A stretch of 64,000 nucleotides of DNA from JAIOQJ01 sp963718635 (GTDB lineage: Bacteria; Planctomycetota; Planctomycetia; Gemmatales; Gemmataceae), in NCBI GenBank assembly GCA_963718635.1, contig OY970367.1, positions 4,216,001-4,280,000 of the forward strand. Reading direction: 5' to 3'. Made by a program: the position numbers and the translations under genes. A model generated the notes under the pieces. That model was not told where the DNA came from. It saw only the letters and a list, made by a program, of their open reading frames with translations, and ran no database searches. This document shows positions 1-8,405 of this stretch, piece by piece (position 1 is the first letter of the stretch; every line of letters begins with the position of its first letter).

Positions 1-878
1 AGACCTTCGGCAACGAACTGCGTAGCGAAGATCGATTTGCCGGACCCGGACGGCCCGGCAATCAGCAAGCTGTCTCCCTCCGGAATGCCGCCCCCCATCA
101 TTGCATCGAGTTCGGCAATGCCGCATGAAAGCCGTTTCCGGTCGGGGGCCTTGTCCCTACGGCCGGTAAGCCCGAAATTGCGCGGAAAAGCCTGGATGCC
201 GTTCGACGTAATGCGGAACGTGTGCAGGCCCGGAACAGACGCCTGCCCCCGTAGTTTCATCACCTGCAATTTACGAACAATCGAGTTCCGTTCGACCTGT
301 TGATACATCCAGAAAAGCCCATCGGCGACCGTGAATACCGGATTGTCGCGCAGTTCACCTTCGGTGTATTCGCCAATGAGGAACGTCGTCGCCTGCCAAC
401 TGGTCAGGTGCAGCGCCAGTCGCTGAATGAAAGCTTGAAGTTCGTGTTCAGCCGTGCCGCCCGCCCCTTTGTGCGCCACCGTTCTAAAGGAATCGACGAC
501 GACAAGCCCGGGATTGGCTGCCTCAACTTCCTTGATAATCTCGTTCAGAACGGCTTCCAGATCGTTTTCGAGGACGACCTGACTCAGGTTGATGAAACGG
601 ACGGCGGTGCTCAATTTGGCTGAATCAAAGAAACGAAATTGTTGCTGATACCGCAGCATCTTGAGAGCGGGCTCGCCAAGCACGGTAAAATAGAGGGCGG
701 GCCGTTCAGCGGTTGCGTTTGCAAAAGCAATCTGATGCGCCAGAGTGGTTTTACCGCCTCCGGGCGCGCCGGCGATGATGTTGAACGAATACTCGGGCAA
801 CCCGCCGCCCAAAATTTCGTCAAGCCCGGGAACTCCGGTCCGCAGCTGACGTATCGTCACTCGTTCATCGGCACTCAT
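1..878 (-). CDS. KaiC-family tandem ATPase (3' end beyond the window)
   Basis: RecA-fold ATPase of the KaiC/RadA group, usually a cytoplasmic signalling ATPase or autokinase outside cyanobacteria. About 292 residues are visible and the C-terminus lies left of the window. Residues 37-44 are GAPGGGKT (first Walker A), VVVDSFR near residue 129 is the matching Walker B, and a second Walker A, GPSGSGKS, lies near residues 275-283, so two tandem KaiC domains are present. The ATG at 878 is chosen because it shares ATGA with the stop of the upstream gene, implying translational coupling. No kaiA or kaiB is visible, so a clock role is not supported. Family assignment is firm; the target is unknown. 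Confidence 0.88.
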   Translation of the reverse strand, partial: MSADERVTIRQLRTGVPGLDEILGGGLPEYSFNIIAGAPGGGKTTLAHQIAFANATAERPALYFTVLGEPALKMLRYQQQFRFFDSAKLSTAVRFINLSQVVLENDLEAVLNEIIKEVEAANPGLVVVDSFRTVAHKGAGGTAEHELQAFIQRLALHLTSWQATTFLIGEYTEGELRDNPVFTVADGLFWMYQQVERNSIVRKLQVMKLRGQASVPGLHTFRITSNGIQAFPRNFGLTGRRDKAPDRKRLSCGIAELDAMMGGGIPEGDSLLIAGPSGSGKSIFATQFVAEG

Positions 879-1309
879 ATTCCGTCCCTACTTTCCACGT
901 CTGTTCTGCTCTCAAGCGCGTCCGGCCAGACATCGCAAACGAGCCGCAGCGTGAGAGGTTCGCCAATAAATGCGACAAGAAGCGTCAGAAGTTGGGTTGC
1001 AACACTCAAGCCTGCTGCCTGATCGAGCGCAGCTTGTTGCTGATTACCGTGGATGGCCACTCCGTCCAGGGAACCATCTTCGCGCACTTGCACTGCATCA
1101 AGCGCCGGTGTTTCCTTTGTCGCCAGAACCAGCGCACGCGACATGAGAGAGCGAAAGCCAACCACACCCGTTAGCTTCGCCAACGGCTGTCGCAATTTGT
1201 CGCAGACTTGAACGGCGGTATTAACGGTGTCGCCTGAGGTATGTAGTGCCTCTTCCAAAGCGATCAATCGCAAGGCCAAGTTCAGAATTGCGGGCTCTGG
1301 CGTGTTCAT
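875..1309 (-). CDS. Hypothetical protein coupled to the KaiC-like gene
   Basis: A 144-residue protein of unknown function, rich in Leu and Ala and probably all-helical. The C-terminal part reads TLRLVCDVWPDA, a phrase I associate with small uncharacterised planctomycete proteins found near KaiC or histidine-kinase genes; that association is from memory and unverified. No signal peptide or membrane segment is seen. Its stop overlaps the start of the KaiC-like gene by four bases, so the two are very probably made together and may act together. The gene begins an operon on the minus strand. Confidence 0.7.
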   Translation of the reverse strand: MNTPEPAILNLALRLIALEEALHTSGDTVNTAVQVCDKLRQPLAKLTGVVGFRSLMSRALVLATKETPALDAVQVREDGSLDGVAIHGNQQQAALDQAAGLSVATQLLTLLVAFIGEPLTLRLVCDVWPDALESRTDVESRDGI

Positions 1310-1551
1310 CAGGCCCTATACCAGATGAGAAGCAGATCGAAATACACGTGTGTCACGGTTGCGCGGCAGGTCGCACAGCTGGCTAGCTCAAAGGCGTGAG
1401 TCTGAGACACCCGCCCTCAGTAAGGAGGAACCCGAAGCGAGATGTAAGAAAAGACCTTTCACACCCGAATAGATTAAGATAGCAGGTTTGTCCTGCGCGA
1501 GTCGAAATAAGCGGCGGATCTGACTTTCTGGGGTGCGCGCAACCAATCCAT

Positions 1552-1618
1552 GCGAGCGGCGCGGCGTAAGCCCGCCGTGCTTTCGAACCCACGGGGGGGC
1601 TTACGCCGCGCCGCTCGC
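1552..1618. repeat. Palindromic repeat, GGCGTAAGCCCGCC family
   Basis: A near-perfect inverted repeat whose arms read GCGAGCGGCGCGGCGTAAGC outward-in and pair over about 27 bases around a short loop. A second copy is at 30019-30086. It sits between the 875-1309 gene and the insertion sequence. The rest of 1310-1632 shows no gene I would support. It may act as a transcriptional stop for either side, but there is no T-run, so it is filed as a repeat. Confidence 0.85.
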
Positions 1619-1632
1619 TTGAATTGTCAGAA

Positions 1633-1746
1633 CGCCTCCCAAAATATTTTCAACAAAATGCCAAATCGCGAAAATTTTGTCTGTTTTCCCACGATTTAAT
1701 TGGAAAGTGCCTTCGGGAAATATTTCCCGAAGGCACTCTGCTTTTC
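1633..1746. repeat. GGAAATATTTCC palindromic element, copy 1
   Basis: About 114 bases nearly repeated in direct orientation at 3302-3427. It contains a conserved side segment (TTTTCCCACGATTTAATTGG) followed by a perfect 32-base palindrome at 1706-1737 centred on GGAAATATTTCC. Together the two copies bracket the IS4-type insertion sequence. Confidence 0.85.
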
Positions 1747-1779
1747 AACGACTAAGAGGTGGGTTTCGCAAAGCCTCCA

Positions 1780-3218
1780 CCCATAGGCATCAAGTTAAGA
1801 AAAAACTGGTATTTAAAAAAGTCGGAAGTCCTTTCACAATCTCAGGTAGTAACAAAACTGGGATTGGGAGAAGGAGCTTCCGGATGGGAATTCTAACTAA
1901 AGTCGGTGGAGCATTGCAACGGCTGTTTGGTGAAGTTGCGCAGACAGCGGCGGACGACAGTGGTGTGATTCAAAGGACAAGGAAGTTCACTCCGCTATCC
2001 TTGGCTCGTACGTTTGTTTTGGGCTATTTGCAGAATCCGAGAGCTTCCGATGAGAAGTTGGCCCAGATGGCGGTGCAGTGTGGCGCTGAGGTCACGCCGC
2101 AAGCGATCGAACAGCGGCACACGCCGAAGTTGGTCGATTTTTTGCAAAAGCTGTTTTGCGGCGCGACGCAACTGATGGTTGGCTCCGACAAAGCATTGGC
2201 GCCGATCTTGGAACGATTTTCCAGCGTTACGGTACTTGACAGTTCCACGATCACATTGCCCGATGAGATGCAGGAACAGTATCGCGGTTGTGGCGGCAGC
2301 CATGGCAGCGGGGCGGCGGCCATGAAGTTGCAGACGGAATTGGACTTGCGCAGCGGGGCCTTACAACATGTGGAAATCGAAGCGGGCCGCAGTTCCGACG
2401 GCGCAACGAGTCGACAGGACGCGCGGCATGGTCCGGGATCGTTGCGGATCGCCGACCTCGGATATTTCGCCTTGTCGGTATTTGCCGCCATGGCGGCGGC
2501 AAAAGAGTACTTTCTATCGCGTTTACAGTTCAATACGCACGTGTGGCACGAAGGCTCGAATGTCGAGATACTGGCATGGCTGGCGAAGCAGACCGATTAT
2601 TTCGTTGATGTGCCAGTGCTTTTGGGCGAGGGAAAACGTTTGCCCTGCCGCTTGATTGCTTGGCGTTTGCCGCCCGAACAAGCGAATCGTCGTCGGCAAA
2701 AGTTGCGCCAAGAACTGAAGAAGAAAAAGGGGCGTGAACCGAGCGTGGAACGTTTGGCATGGTGCGACTGGACGATTCTGGTGACGAACGTTCCCCAAGA
2801 GCTGTTGACCCCGCGCGAAGCCGCCGTGTTGTATCGGGCGCGCTGGCAAGTGGAGTTGCTATTCAAGCGGTGGAAATCGCAAGGCCTGGTAGCGGAGTTG
2901 AGTGGCTCCACCGTGGTTCGGCAAATGGTGCGAGTGTGGTCGCGATTGTTGGCCGTCGTGGTGCAGCACTGGCTGACGGTCGGGAGCGTCTGGGGCGATG
3001 CAACGAAGAGCCTGCACAAAGTGTACGAAGCCGTACGCAACTTCGCTGGCCGTCTGGCATACGCGCTCGATTGCCAGTCGGACTTGGAACGAGTGCTCAC
3101 CGACATCGCCAAGACTTTCAAGACAACCTGCCGACGTGACAAACGCTCGAAAGCCGGTACATTTGAATTACTTAACGACGTAGAACTCGCGGAGTTTGCT
3201 TAACTTGATGCCTATGGG
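1780..3218 (+). mobile_element. IS4-family insertion sequence
   Basis: The terminal inverted repeats are 20 bases and match perfectly: CCCATAGGCATCAAGTTAAG at 1780-1799 and its reverse complement at 3199-3218. The flanks share TTTCGCAAAGCCTCCA (1764-1779 and 3219-3234), which looks like a target duplication of about 16 bases, longer than is usual for IS4. An inverted, slightly diverged copy of this target lies at 3263-3283, so the element landed in one arm of an older hairpin repeat. It contains a single intact transposase gene and looks complete. Confidence 0.85.
1884..3203 (+). CDS. IS4-family DDE transposase
   Basis: A 439-residue transposase that cuts and joins the ends of its own element. 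The DDE residues are visible: Asp in VLDSSTITLPD (about 119), Asp in IADLGYF (about 191) and Glu 324 inside the IS4 signature Y-(2)-R-(3)-E-(6)-K, seen as YRARWQVELLFKRWK at 317-331. The open frame continues upstream to 1677 across the inverted repeat, but the ATG at 1884 has AAGGAG seven bases ahead and starts inside the element, so it is preferred. The C-terminus ends just before the right inverted repeat. No stop or frameshift is seen, so it may be active. Confidence 0.92.
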   Translation: MGILTKVGGALQRLFGEVAQTAADDSGVIQRTRKFTPLSLARTFVLGYLQNPRASDEKLAQMAVQCGAEVTPQAIEQRHTPKLVDFLQKLFCGATQLMVGSDKALAPILERFSSVTVLDSSTITLPDEMQEQYRGCGGSHGSGAAAMKLQTELDLRSGALQHVEIEAGRSSDGATSRQDARHGPGSLRIADLGYFALSVFAAMAAAKEYFLSRLQFNTHVWHEGSNVEILAWLAKQTDYFVDVPVLLGEGKRLPCRLIAWRLPPEQANRRRQKLRQELKKKKGREPSVERLAWCDWTILVTNVPQELLTPREAAVLYRARWQVELLFKRWKSQGLVAELSGSTVVRQMVRVWSRLLAVVVQHWLTVGSVWGDATKSLHKVYEAVRNFAGRLAYALDCQSDLERVLTDIAKTFKTTCRRDKRSKAGTFELLNDVELAEFA

Positions 3219-3292
3219 TTTCGCAAAGCCTCCACCCACCCTACAAGACATTTGCCCGGTATGGGTGAAGGCTTTGCGAAACCGGTCGTTTG
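3219..3292. repeat. Hairpin repeat disrupted by the insertion sequence
   Basis: The right flank of the insertion sequence (GGGTTTCGCAAAGCCTCCAC from 3216) pairs with an inverted copy at 3263-3283. Before insertion this was one hairpin with a loop of about 25 bases. It supplies the target site that is now duplicated on the left side. Confidence 0.6.
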
Positions 3293-3301
3293 ACTATGTA
3301 C

Positions 3302-3427
3302 GTTCAAGGTCGCCTCCCAAAAATATTTCCAACAAAATGCCAAATCGCGAAATTTTTGTCTGTTTTCCCAGGATTTAATTGGAAAGTCCCTTCAGGAAAT
3401 ATTTCCTGAAGGGACTCTGCTTTTAGC
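3302..3427. repeat. GGAAATATTTCC palindromic element, copy 2
   Basis: Direct repeat of 1633-1746. The palindrome at 3385-3416 is perfect over 32 bases, but its arms read CCCTTCAGG/CCTGAAGGG where copy 1 has GCCTTCGGG/CCCGAAGGC. The changes occur in both arms, so the hairpin is preserved. Confidence 0.85.
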
Positions 3428-3465
3428 TGTTCTTAAGCGCCAGCGACGCAGTTGCAAAACGGAAG

Positions 3466-3620
3466 CTCGCCCTTCCCACCCTCCCCCCCGGCTTTGCGAC
3501 GGCTTTGCGGGGGGAGGGCAGGGTGGGGGGAAAGGCTGGGAGTGTCTAGACGCTTGTTGATGGCTAGGCGCTCTGCCCTCACCCTGCCCTCCCCCTGCAA
3601 GGCCAGGGGGAGGGTAAAAC
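3466..3620. repeat. G-rich/C-rich palindromic repeats (GGGAGGGCAGGGTGGGG family)
   Basis: Two inverted pairs built from CACCCTCCCCC and GGGGGAGGGCAGGGTGGGG units, separated by a short stretch. The same family recurs at 6331-6465. From here to 3890 I see no gene; the short open frames overlapping the repeat are by-products of it. Confidence 0.7.
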
Positions 3621-3890
3621 GGGCTTTGCGCTCATTTCAACAGGTTCCGGAATCTGTTCGCGCTCCCTAATTAGCCCGATTGCTTACGCCATTCGGCTCG
3701 CCTAAATCGAACCGTCGCCACGGGCCTGCCAGCCTGTTACGCTTCATACTAGCTTAGGGGCGCTCAAATCCGAATTTTCAATTTTGCTCGTTTCAATACT
3801 TTCAAGCTCCTCAACCCGGCGAAAACTTTCTGGCTTCGCCCATTCGTGTTCTACAATTCCCCATCAATGTACGATGGGGAGAGCGCGCAC

Positions 3891-4958
3891 ATGGGGAACG
3901 GCTTCAATACGCTAGCCGACGACGCGGGTCATCGGACGGGCGTTGCCGAGGGGAGCATTCCCGGCAACCTGGATAAGCCACAGCCTGAATTCGCATTTCT
4001 TCAGCCGCCGCTGGAACCGGACGAAATCGGCAGACTGCTGCACTATAAGGTGCTGCGCAAGCTCGGCCAGGGCGGCATGGGGATGGTCTTCGCCGCCGAA
4101 GACACCCACTTGCGGCGGCAAGTAGCTTTAAAGGTCATGCTGCCGGGAATCGCACAACATCTGGCGGCGCGAGAGCGATTCTTGCGCGAAGCCCGAGCGA
4201 TGGCCGCCTTAACGCACGATCACGTTGTCACCATTTATCAAGTCGGCAGCGCTCCCACTCCCAACAGCGGTGAAATCTCTTTCCTGGCGATGCAGTGTCT
4301 GGAAGGAAGCACGCTCGAAGACCTGTTGTTGGAGCGCGGCCGGCTCTCCATTGGCGAAGCAGTGCGCATCGGTATCGAGATCGCCCAAGGTCTTTCGGCG
4401 GCTCACGCTCGTGGGATGGTTCATCGCGACATCAAGCCCGCCAACATTTATCTCGAGGCGCCGCGCGGCCGGGTCAAGATTCTCGATTTCGGCTTGGCGC
4501 GCGTTGTCGATCAATCAATGCGGCTGAGCGCCAATGGTCAGATGATCGGCACCCCCTACTTCATGGCCCCCGAACAAGCGGTGGGCGAAGCGATCGATGC
4601 ACGAGCCGACTTGTTCAGCCTCGGTTGCGTTCTTTATGTCGCTCTTTCCGGCGAATTGCCCTTCACCGGTGACAGCATCATCACCGTATTGACCAAACTC
4701 GCCATTGCGGAACCGCCGCCGCTTCACACTTTATTCTCCGACATCCCCGCCGACCTCAGCACGACGGTGCAACGACTGCTGTCCAAGAAGGCAATTGATC
4801 GCCCCCCTTCGGCCGATGCGGTGATTGCGTTGTTGGCGCCCTATGCCGATGGGTCGATGTTAACGATCCCGGCCGGACAGAAATCGTCCTCAGCGCTAAA
4901 ACGACCGCAGGTCACAACGGAAACCGTATCGACGCCCTGGCCAGCACGGCTGCCTTGA
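3891..4958 (+). CDS. Ser/Thr protein kinase (PknB type)
   Basis: Cytoplasmic Hanks-type kinase of about 355 residues. Visible motifs, numbered from the ATG at 3891, are the glycine loop GQGGMG (59-64), catalytic Lys 81 in VALKV, HRDIKPAN (178-185), DFG (199-201) and APE (226-228), so the catalytic set is complete. GTG 3846 and ATG 3867 are in frame, but only 3891 has a GGGGAG about ten bases upstream. No membrane helix or sensor follows the kinase domain in this frame. The stop shares TTGA with the start of the next frame, which encodes a substrate-binding domain, so the two may be halves of one receptor kinase. Confidence 0.9.
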   Translation: MGNGFNTLADDAGHRTGVAEGSIPGNLDKPQPEFAFLQPPLEPDEIGRLLHYKVLRKLGQGGMGMVFAAEDTHLRRQVALKVMLPGIAQHLAARERFLREARAMAALTHDHVVTIYQVGSAPTPNSGEISFLAMQCLEGSTLEDLLLERGRLSIGEAVRIGIEIAQGLSAAHARGMVHRDIKPANIYLEAPRGRVKILDFGLARVVDQSMRLSANGQMIGTPYFMAPEQAVGEAIDARADLFSLGCVLYVALSGELPFTGDSIITVLTKLAIAEPPPLHTLFSDIPADLSTTVQRLLSKKAIDRPPSADAVIALLAPYADGSMLTIPAGQKSSSALKRPQVTTETVSTPWPARLP

Positions 4959-6286
4959 CGCAAGCTTCGAAGGCAAAAGCCGACTTGCAGGATCGCCGGC
5001 GCTTTTTGATCGGGGCGGGCATCGCGGGCATGGGCGGTTTAGGATATCTATTCCTACGGCCTGGACGTAAAGACGATCCTGCCGCTGCAAGCGTTCCAGG
5101 TGAAACGGATGCTCCGCCGATCGTTGTCGGCATCCTTCACTCGCAAACGGGAACCTTGCGCGACAGTTCCATACCCGTGGTGCTGATGACACAACTCGCC
5201 TTCGACCAGATCAACGAAGCGGGTGGCTTGCTCGGGCGCAAAATCAAGTACATCATCCGCAACGGCGCGTCCGATGAGAGCATCTACGCTCGCGAAGCCG
5301 AACAACTGGTCGTACATGAAAAGGTCGATGCCATTTTCGGTTGCTGGTCGTCGGCCTGCCGGAAGGCCGTGAAACAGGTTGTTGAAGCGCGCAACAACCT
5401 GCTGCTCTATCCCGTCCAGTACGAAGGTATGGAAGCCTCGCCGAACATTATCTACACCGGCGCTACGCCTAATCAGCAAATTCTCCCAGCTCTCGATTGG
5501 TGCCTGCGCCGTAAGCCGAAGGCAAAGTTTTTTCTCGTCGGCTCCGATTATATCTTTCCGCGCTGCGCTAACGAGTTAGTGCGGCACCGGGTCTGGGAGA
5601 AAGAGGGACAGGTTGTCGGAGAGGAGTACGCGCCGCTGGGCAGGCTCGATTTCAAAGCGATCTGCCAGCAAATCGACGCAGCCGCTCCCGATTTCATTTT
5701 GAATACGATCAACGGCAGCAGCAATGAGGCATTTTTCGCTCAATTGCGGGCGCAAGGAATATCCTCGGCCGAAACGCCGACCATTTCGTTTAGCGTCGAC
5801 GAGCAAGTTCTTCGCGGCATGCCGGCCCGAGTCGTCGCTGGCGACTATGCTGCGTGCAACTATTTCTCCTCGATCGTCTCCGAACGCAATGATGCCTTTA
5901 TCAAAGAGTATCACGAAGCCTGGGGAAACAATAACGGCGTCTCGGACGCGATGGAGGCCGCCTACCTCAGCGTTCGCCTTTGGGCTCAGGCGGTGGAACA
6001 GGCGGGATCGAGCCAACCCGTTGCGGTCCGCGCTGCCATACGGGGACAAAAGATTGATGCGCCGGAAGGCGATGGCGTTCGCATCGATACGGACAATCAA
6101 CACACTTGGAAGTACTTCCGCCTCGGGCAGATTACGCCGGAAGGGACGTTCCGCATCGTCCACGAACACGACTCGTTGACACCGCCGACACCCTATCCGC
6201 GTTACCGCACCGTTGAAGAATGGAACCGCTTCCAGGAAGGCCTGTTCCGCAAATGGGGCAACCGCTGGAGCAACGCAGGCAGTTGA
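4955..6286 (+). CDS. Urea/amide-type substrate-binding protein (UrtA/FmdD-like)
   Basis: Type I periplasmic binding domain of about 443 residues. The family signature is clear: GILHSQTGTL, then FGCWSSACRKAV and NLLLYPVQYEG, then TGATPNQQILP. A basic QDRRRFLIGAG followed by about 16 hydrophobic residues looks like a membrane anchor or uncleaved signal. The only start at the overlap is TTG in TTGA, and the frame stays open upstream into the kinase gene. In planctomycetes a kinase fused to this kind of binding domain is known ('bifunctional kinase/ABC substrate-binding protein'), so this could be the outer sensor of the upstream kinase, separated by a one-base shift. No permease or ABC ATPase genes are next to it, which fits sensing better than transport. 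Confidence 0.85.
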   Translation: MTQASKAKADLQDRRRFLIGAGIAGMGGLGYLFLRPGRKDDPAAASVPGETDAPPIVVGILHSQTGTLRDSSIPVVLMTQLAFDQINEAGGLLGRKIKYIIRNGASDESIYAREAEQLVVHEKVDAIFGCWSSACRKAVKQVVEARNNLLLYPVQYEGMEASPNIIYTGATPNQQILPALDWCLRRKPKAKFFLVGSDYIFPRCANELVRHRVWEKEGQVVGEEYAPLGRLDFKAICQQIDAAAPDFILNTINGSSNEAFFAQLRAQGISSAETPTISFSVDEQVLRGMPARVVAGDYAACNYFSSIVSERNDAFIKEYHEAWGNNNGVSDAMEAAYLSVRLWAQAVEQAGSSQPVAVRAAIRGQKIDAPEGDGVRIDTDNQHTWKYFRLGQITPEGTFRIVHEHDSLTPPTPYPRYRTVEEWNRFQEGLFRKWGNRWSNAGS

Positions 6287-6330
6287 AACAGCAGGCGGTC
6301 AGAGCCACGACCGTTAGCAGTGCGCTCGTC

Positions 6331-6465
6331 TTACCCTCCCCCTGGCTTTGCAGGGGAGGGCAGGGTGGGGGCAGAGCCGCCTTGCCCATCAACGACCGTC
6401 GCGACGCTCGCGGCCCTTCCCCCACCCTGCCCTCCCCCCGCAAAGCCGGGGGGAGGGTGGGAAGG
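6331..6465. repeat. G-rich/C-rich palindromic repeats (GGGAGGGCAGGGTGGGG family)
   Basis: Two inverted pairs of the family also seen at 3466-3620, here with GGCTTTGC in the loops. They fill most of the gap between the binding protein and the next gene. Confidence 0.7.
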
Positions 6466-6545
6466 GCAAGATGCCGATTTGCCAGAATCAATTAAACGCA
6501 CCATTGCCCTTATCAGAGTGAGCCAGTTCAAGGGAGACTTCGGCC

Positions 6546-7631
6546 ATGCCAATCAACGTACTCGTTTGGGAATACCACAGCGTTCGCCATTGCGGTCATG
6601 CCGCCCTGAGGATCAGCCATGGCGGCCGAGAAGCCTACTGCAGTTGGTGGCCGTCGGATATCAAAACCAAGAACGCGGGCAAAGGCAAGGGAAGTGATTT
6701 CCCTTCACCGGTCAAGGCGCGCGGCGTGCTCGACCGTACCTTTCCGATTGACGCCAAAGCAGAATGCGGCGCCGATGGCCGCCTCCGTTTCAGTGCATTT
6801 GAGAATGGCACGGGTCGGCTGCGTCCCGGCCAGCAACTGATGGGCGAGAACCAGGACGGCACCGCGGAAATCTGGCAACATCCTCAGCACGATATCGCCA
6901 TCCCCGGCATACAGGATGGGCCCGCCGTCGCTGGGCTCGATCTCGAACGGATGCTGACCTGCTGGAATCTCCTCAACATCAATCCAAGGCGCAAATATCG
7001 GCTCGTCAGTAAAGAGTACAACTGCTCGAGCATCGCCGCGGCTATCTTGGTTGTGGGCGGCGCCGCTTTCTATTCCGAAGTGGCAACCGGCAGAAAGCCG
7101 GACCTTGGTTTTATGTGGACCAATCCCAACCACGTCCGCGATTGGGCCATGCAGATTCGCGATGGGATCGCCATGGCACGCCGAGCCCAAGGCATGGTTC
7201 TGCAACCGACGTTTGCCGGCGACGGTGGGCCGATGCTGGCGCCGGCGAACGGCCATAATGAAATCATGGACCTCGCCACTTGGAAACGAATCAGCGCGGT
7301 CAAAATGAGCTTCGCCACCGGCTTGGCTCGCCGTGGCGAGCAGGTTGCAAAAATCGACGAATACCTTCGCGATTACCACATTCTCGGGCCTTGGAATTGG
7401 AGGAACTTCGCGCAGTGCAAGCAGAAAATCGGACGGCTAGGGGCCATGTTGCGCGAAGCCTGCTCACACATCATGGAGAAAGCGAATAGCAACCGCCGGG
7501 ACGCCGTGCTACAACTGGCAACCCAGGTCATCGCCCGCTACAACCATGTCTCCGAACTCTACGAACGCTTCCTTCGGCCGCAGATACTGGAAATTATTGA
7601 GCGAGAAGTTCATACGCCGAAACTGGTGTAA
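6546..7631 (+). CDS. Hypothetical protein, possible permuted NlpC/P60-like domain
   Basis: A 361-residue protein without signal peptide. The N-terminus reads VWEYHSVRHCGHAALRIS and then SWWP; about 140 residues later comes KEYNCSSIAAAIL. A His near the N-terminus followed by an Asn-Cys is the order found in circularly permuted papain-like folds (LRAT/PPPDE/YiiX-like), where His precedes the catalytic Cys. The C-terminal 150 residues look helical and have no recognised domain. The fold call is inference from residue order only; amidase, peptidase or acyltransferase activity would all fit. The gene stands alone with repeats upstream. Confidence 0.72.
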   Translation: MPINVLVWEYHSVRHCGHAALRISHGGREAYCSWWPSDIKTKNAGKGKGSDFPSPVKARGVLDRTFPIDAKAECGADGRLRFSAFENGTGRLRPGQQLMGENQDGTAEIWQHPQHDIAIPGIQDGPAVAGLDLERMLTCWNLLNINPRRKYRLVSKEYNCSSIAAAILVVGGAAFYSEVATGRKPDLGFMWTNPNHVRDWAMQIRDGIAMARRAQGMVLQPTFAGDGGPMLAPANGHNEIMDLATWKRISAVKMSFATGLARRGEQVAKIDEYLRDYHILGPWNWRNFAQCKQKIGRLGAMLREACSHIMEKANSNRRDAVLQLATQVIARYNHVSELYERFLRPQILEIIEREVHTPKLV

Positions 7632-7817
7632 ACGAGCGACTTGACGTAAAGACTTTGCGCAACGTTCTCCATGAAACATCAATGCAGGAACAAAACTTCG
7701 TCGTTGACGCTTTGATCTGGAAGATCGTGGACATTCGCCCGCGCCGGAATATATTTGACCGGACGCTACGAGCGCAGGGGCGACAATCACTTTCTTCCGA
7801 ATGAAAACGGGTGTCGA

Positions 7818-8399
7818 ATGACGGACGAGCCAGACGAGCGCTTCGAGCGCCGACCACTACGCGATGAGCGGCTGGGAAGTCTTACCCAACAATCGCGAGG
7901 GAAAAAGCTTACCACGGCCCGGCGCATTCTGTTTTTTGTCGGCATTGTAAGCATCTTGGCCAATCTTTATTACTTCGTCGCGGCTAAAGATGAAGTACGC
8001 AAAGAGATTGACAAGGAGTTGGCAAAACAGGGTGGGCGGCAGGCGTTGCAGTTCCAACAGCAAGGCGCGTTGAAGGAGTTGGAAGATCATGCCGTGCAAG
8101 TTACAAAGCTTGCCGCGTTGATTTTCATCGGCGTCGGGGTAGCCTTCGTCCTATTTGGCGCGATGATCTATCGCTATCCCGTTCCCATCACGATCATGGC
8201 GTTGATACTCTACATCGCAAGCAACGCGGTAACCGCTGTCTTTGCCCCGGAAATGCTGGCAAGCGGGGCCATCATCAAAATTATCATTATCGTTGCTTTG
8301 GCCAAATCGATCCAGGCGGCAATCGCCTATGAGGATGAGCGCAAGAAGGCACTTCAAGAGCGCGATCGCTTTGACGATCCCTCGGAAGAATACGCGTGA
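7818..8399 (+). CDS. Hypothetical membrane protein
   Basis: About 193 residues. A polar, acidic N-terminus is followed by a hydrophobic segment (FFVGIVSILANLYYFVAA), a short charged helix with KDEVRKEIDKEL, and two or three further membrane segments around LIFIGVGVAFVLFGAMI and the following stretch. The C-terminus is charged and cytoplasm-like. I do not recognise the family. The ATG at 7818 is preferred over the upstream in-frame start at 7755 because the intervening residues look non-coding. It is followed within ten bases by a zinc-ribbon/CPBP gene and is probably co-transcribed with it. Confidence 0.7.
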   Translation: MTDEPDERFERRPLRDERLGSLTQQSRGKKLTTARRILFFVGIVSILANLYYFVAAKDEVRKEIDKELAKQGGRQALQFQQQGALKELEDHAVQVTKLAALIFIGVGVAFVLFGAMIYRYPVPITIMALILYIASNAVTAVFAPEMLASGAIIKIIIIVALAKSIQAAIAYEDERKKALQERDRFDDPSEEYA

Positions 8400-8405
8400 T
8401 CGTTT

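Noticed and set aside
611..823. Plus- and minus-strand ORFs within 37-1174 other than the KaiC and partner genes
   Set aside because: These are shadow frames of the two minus-strand genes, which alone show conserved motifs.
1..878. Circadian clock operon
   Set aside because: KaiC homologues occur widely without a clock; no kaiA or kaiB is seen here.
1383..1592. Small minus-strand gene of 69 codons
   Set aside because: It overlaps the palindromic repeat at 1552-1618, has no ribosome site and its protein shows no domain-like composition.
1566..1596. tRNA T-loop like TTCGAACCC
   Set aside because: The match is in the loop of a palindromic repeat and no cloverleaf can be drawn around it.
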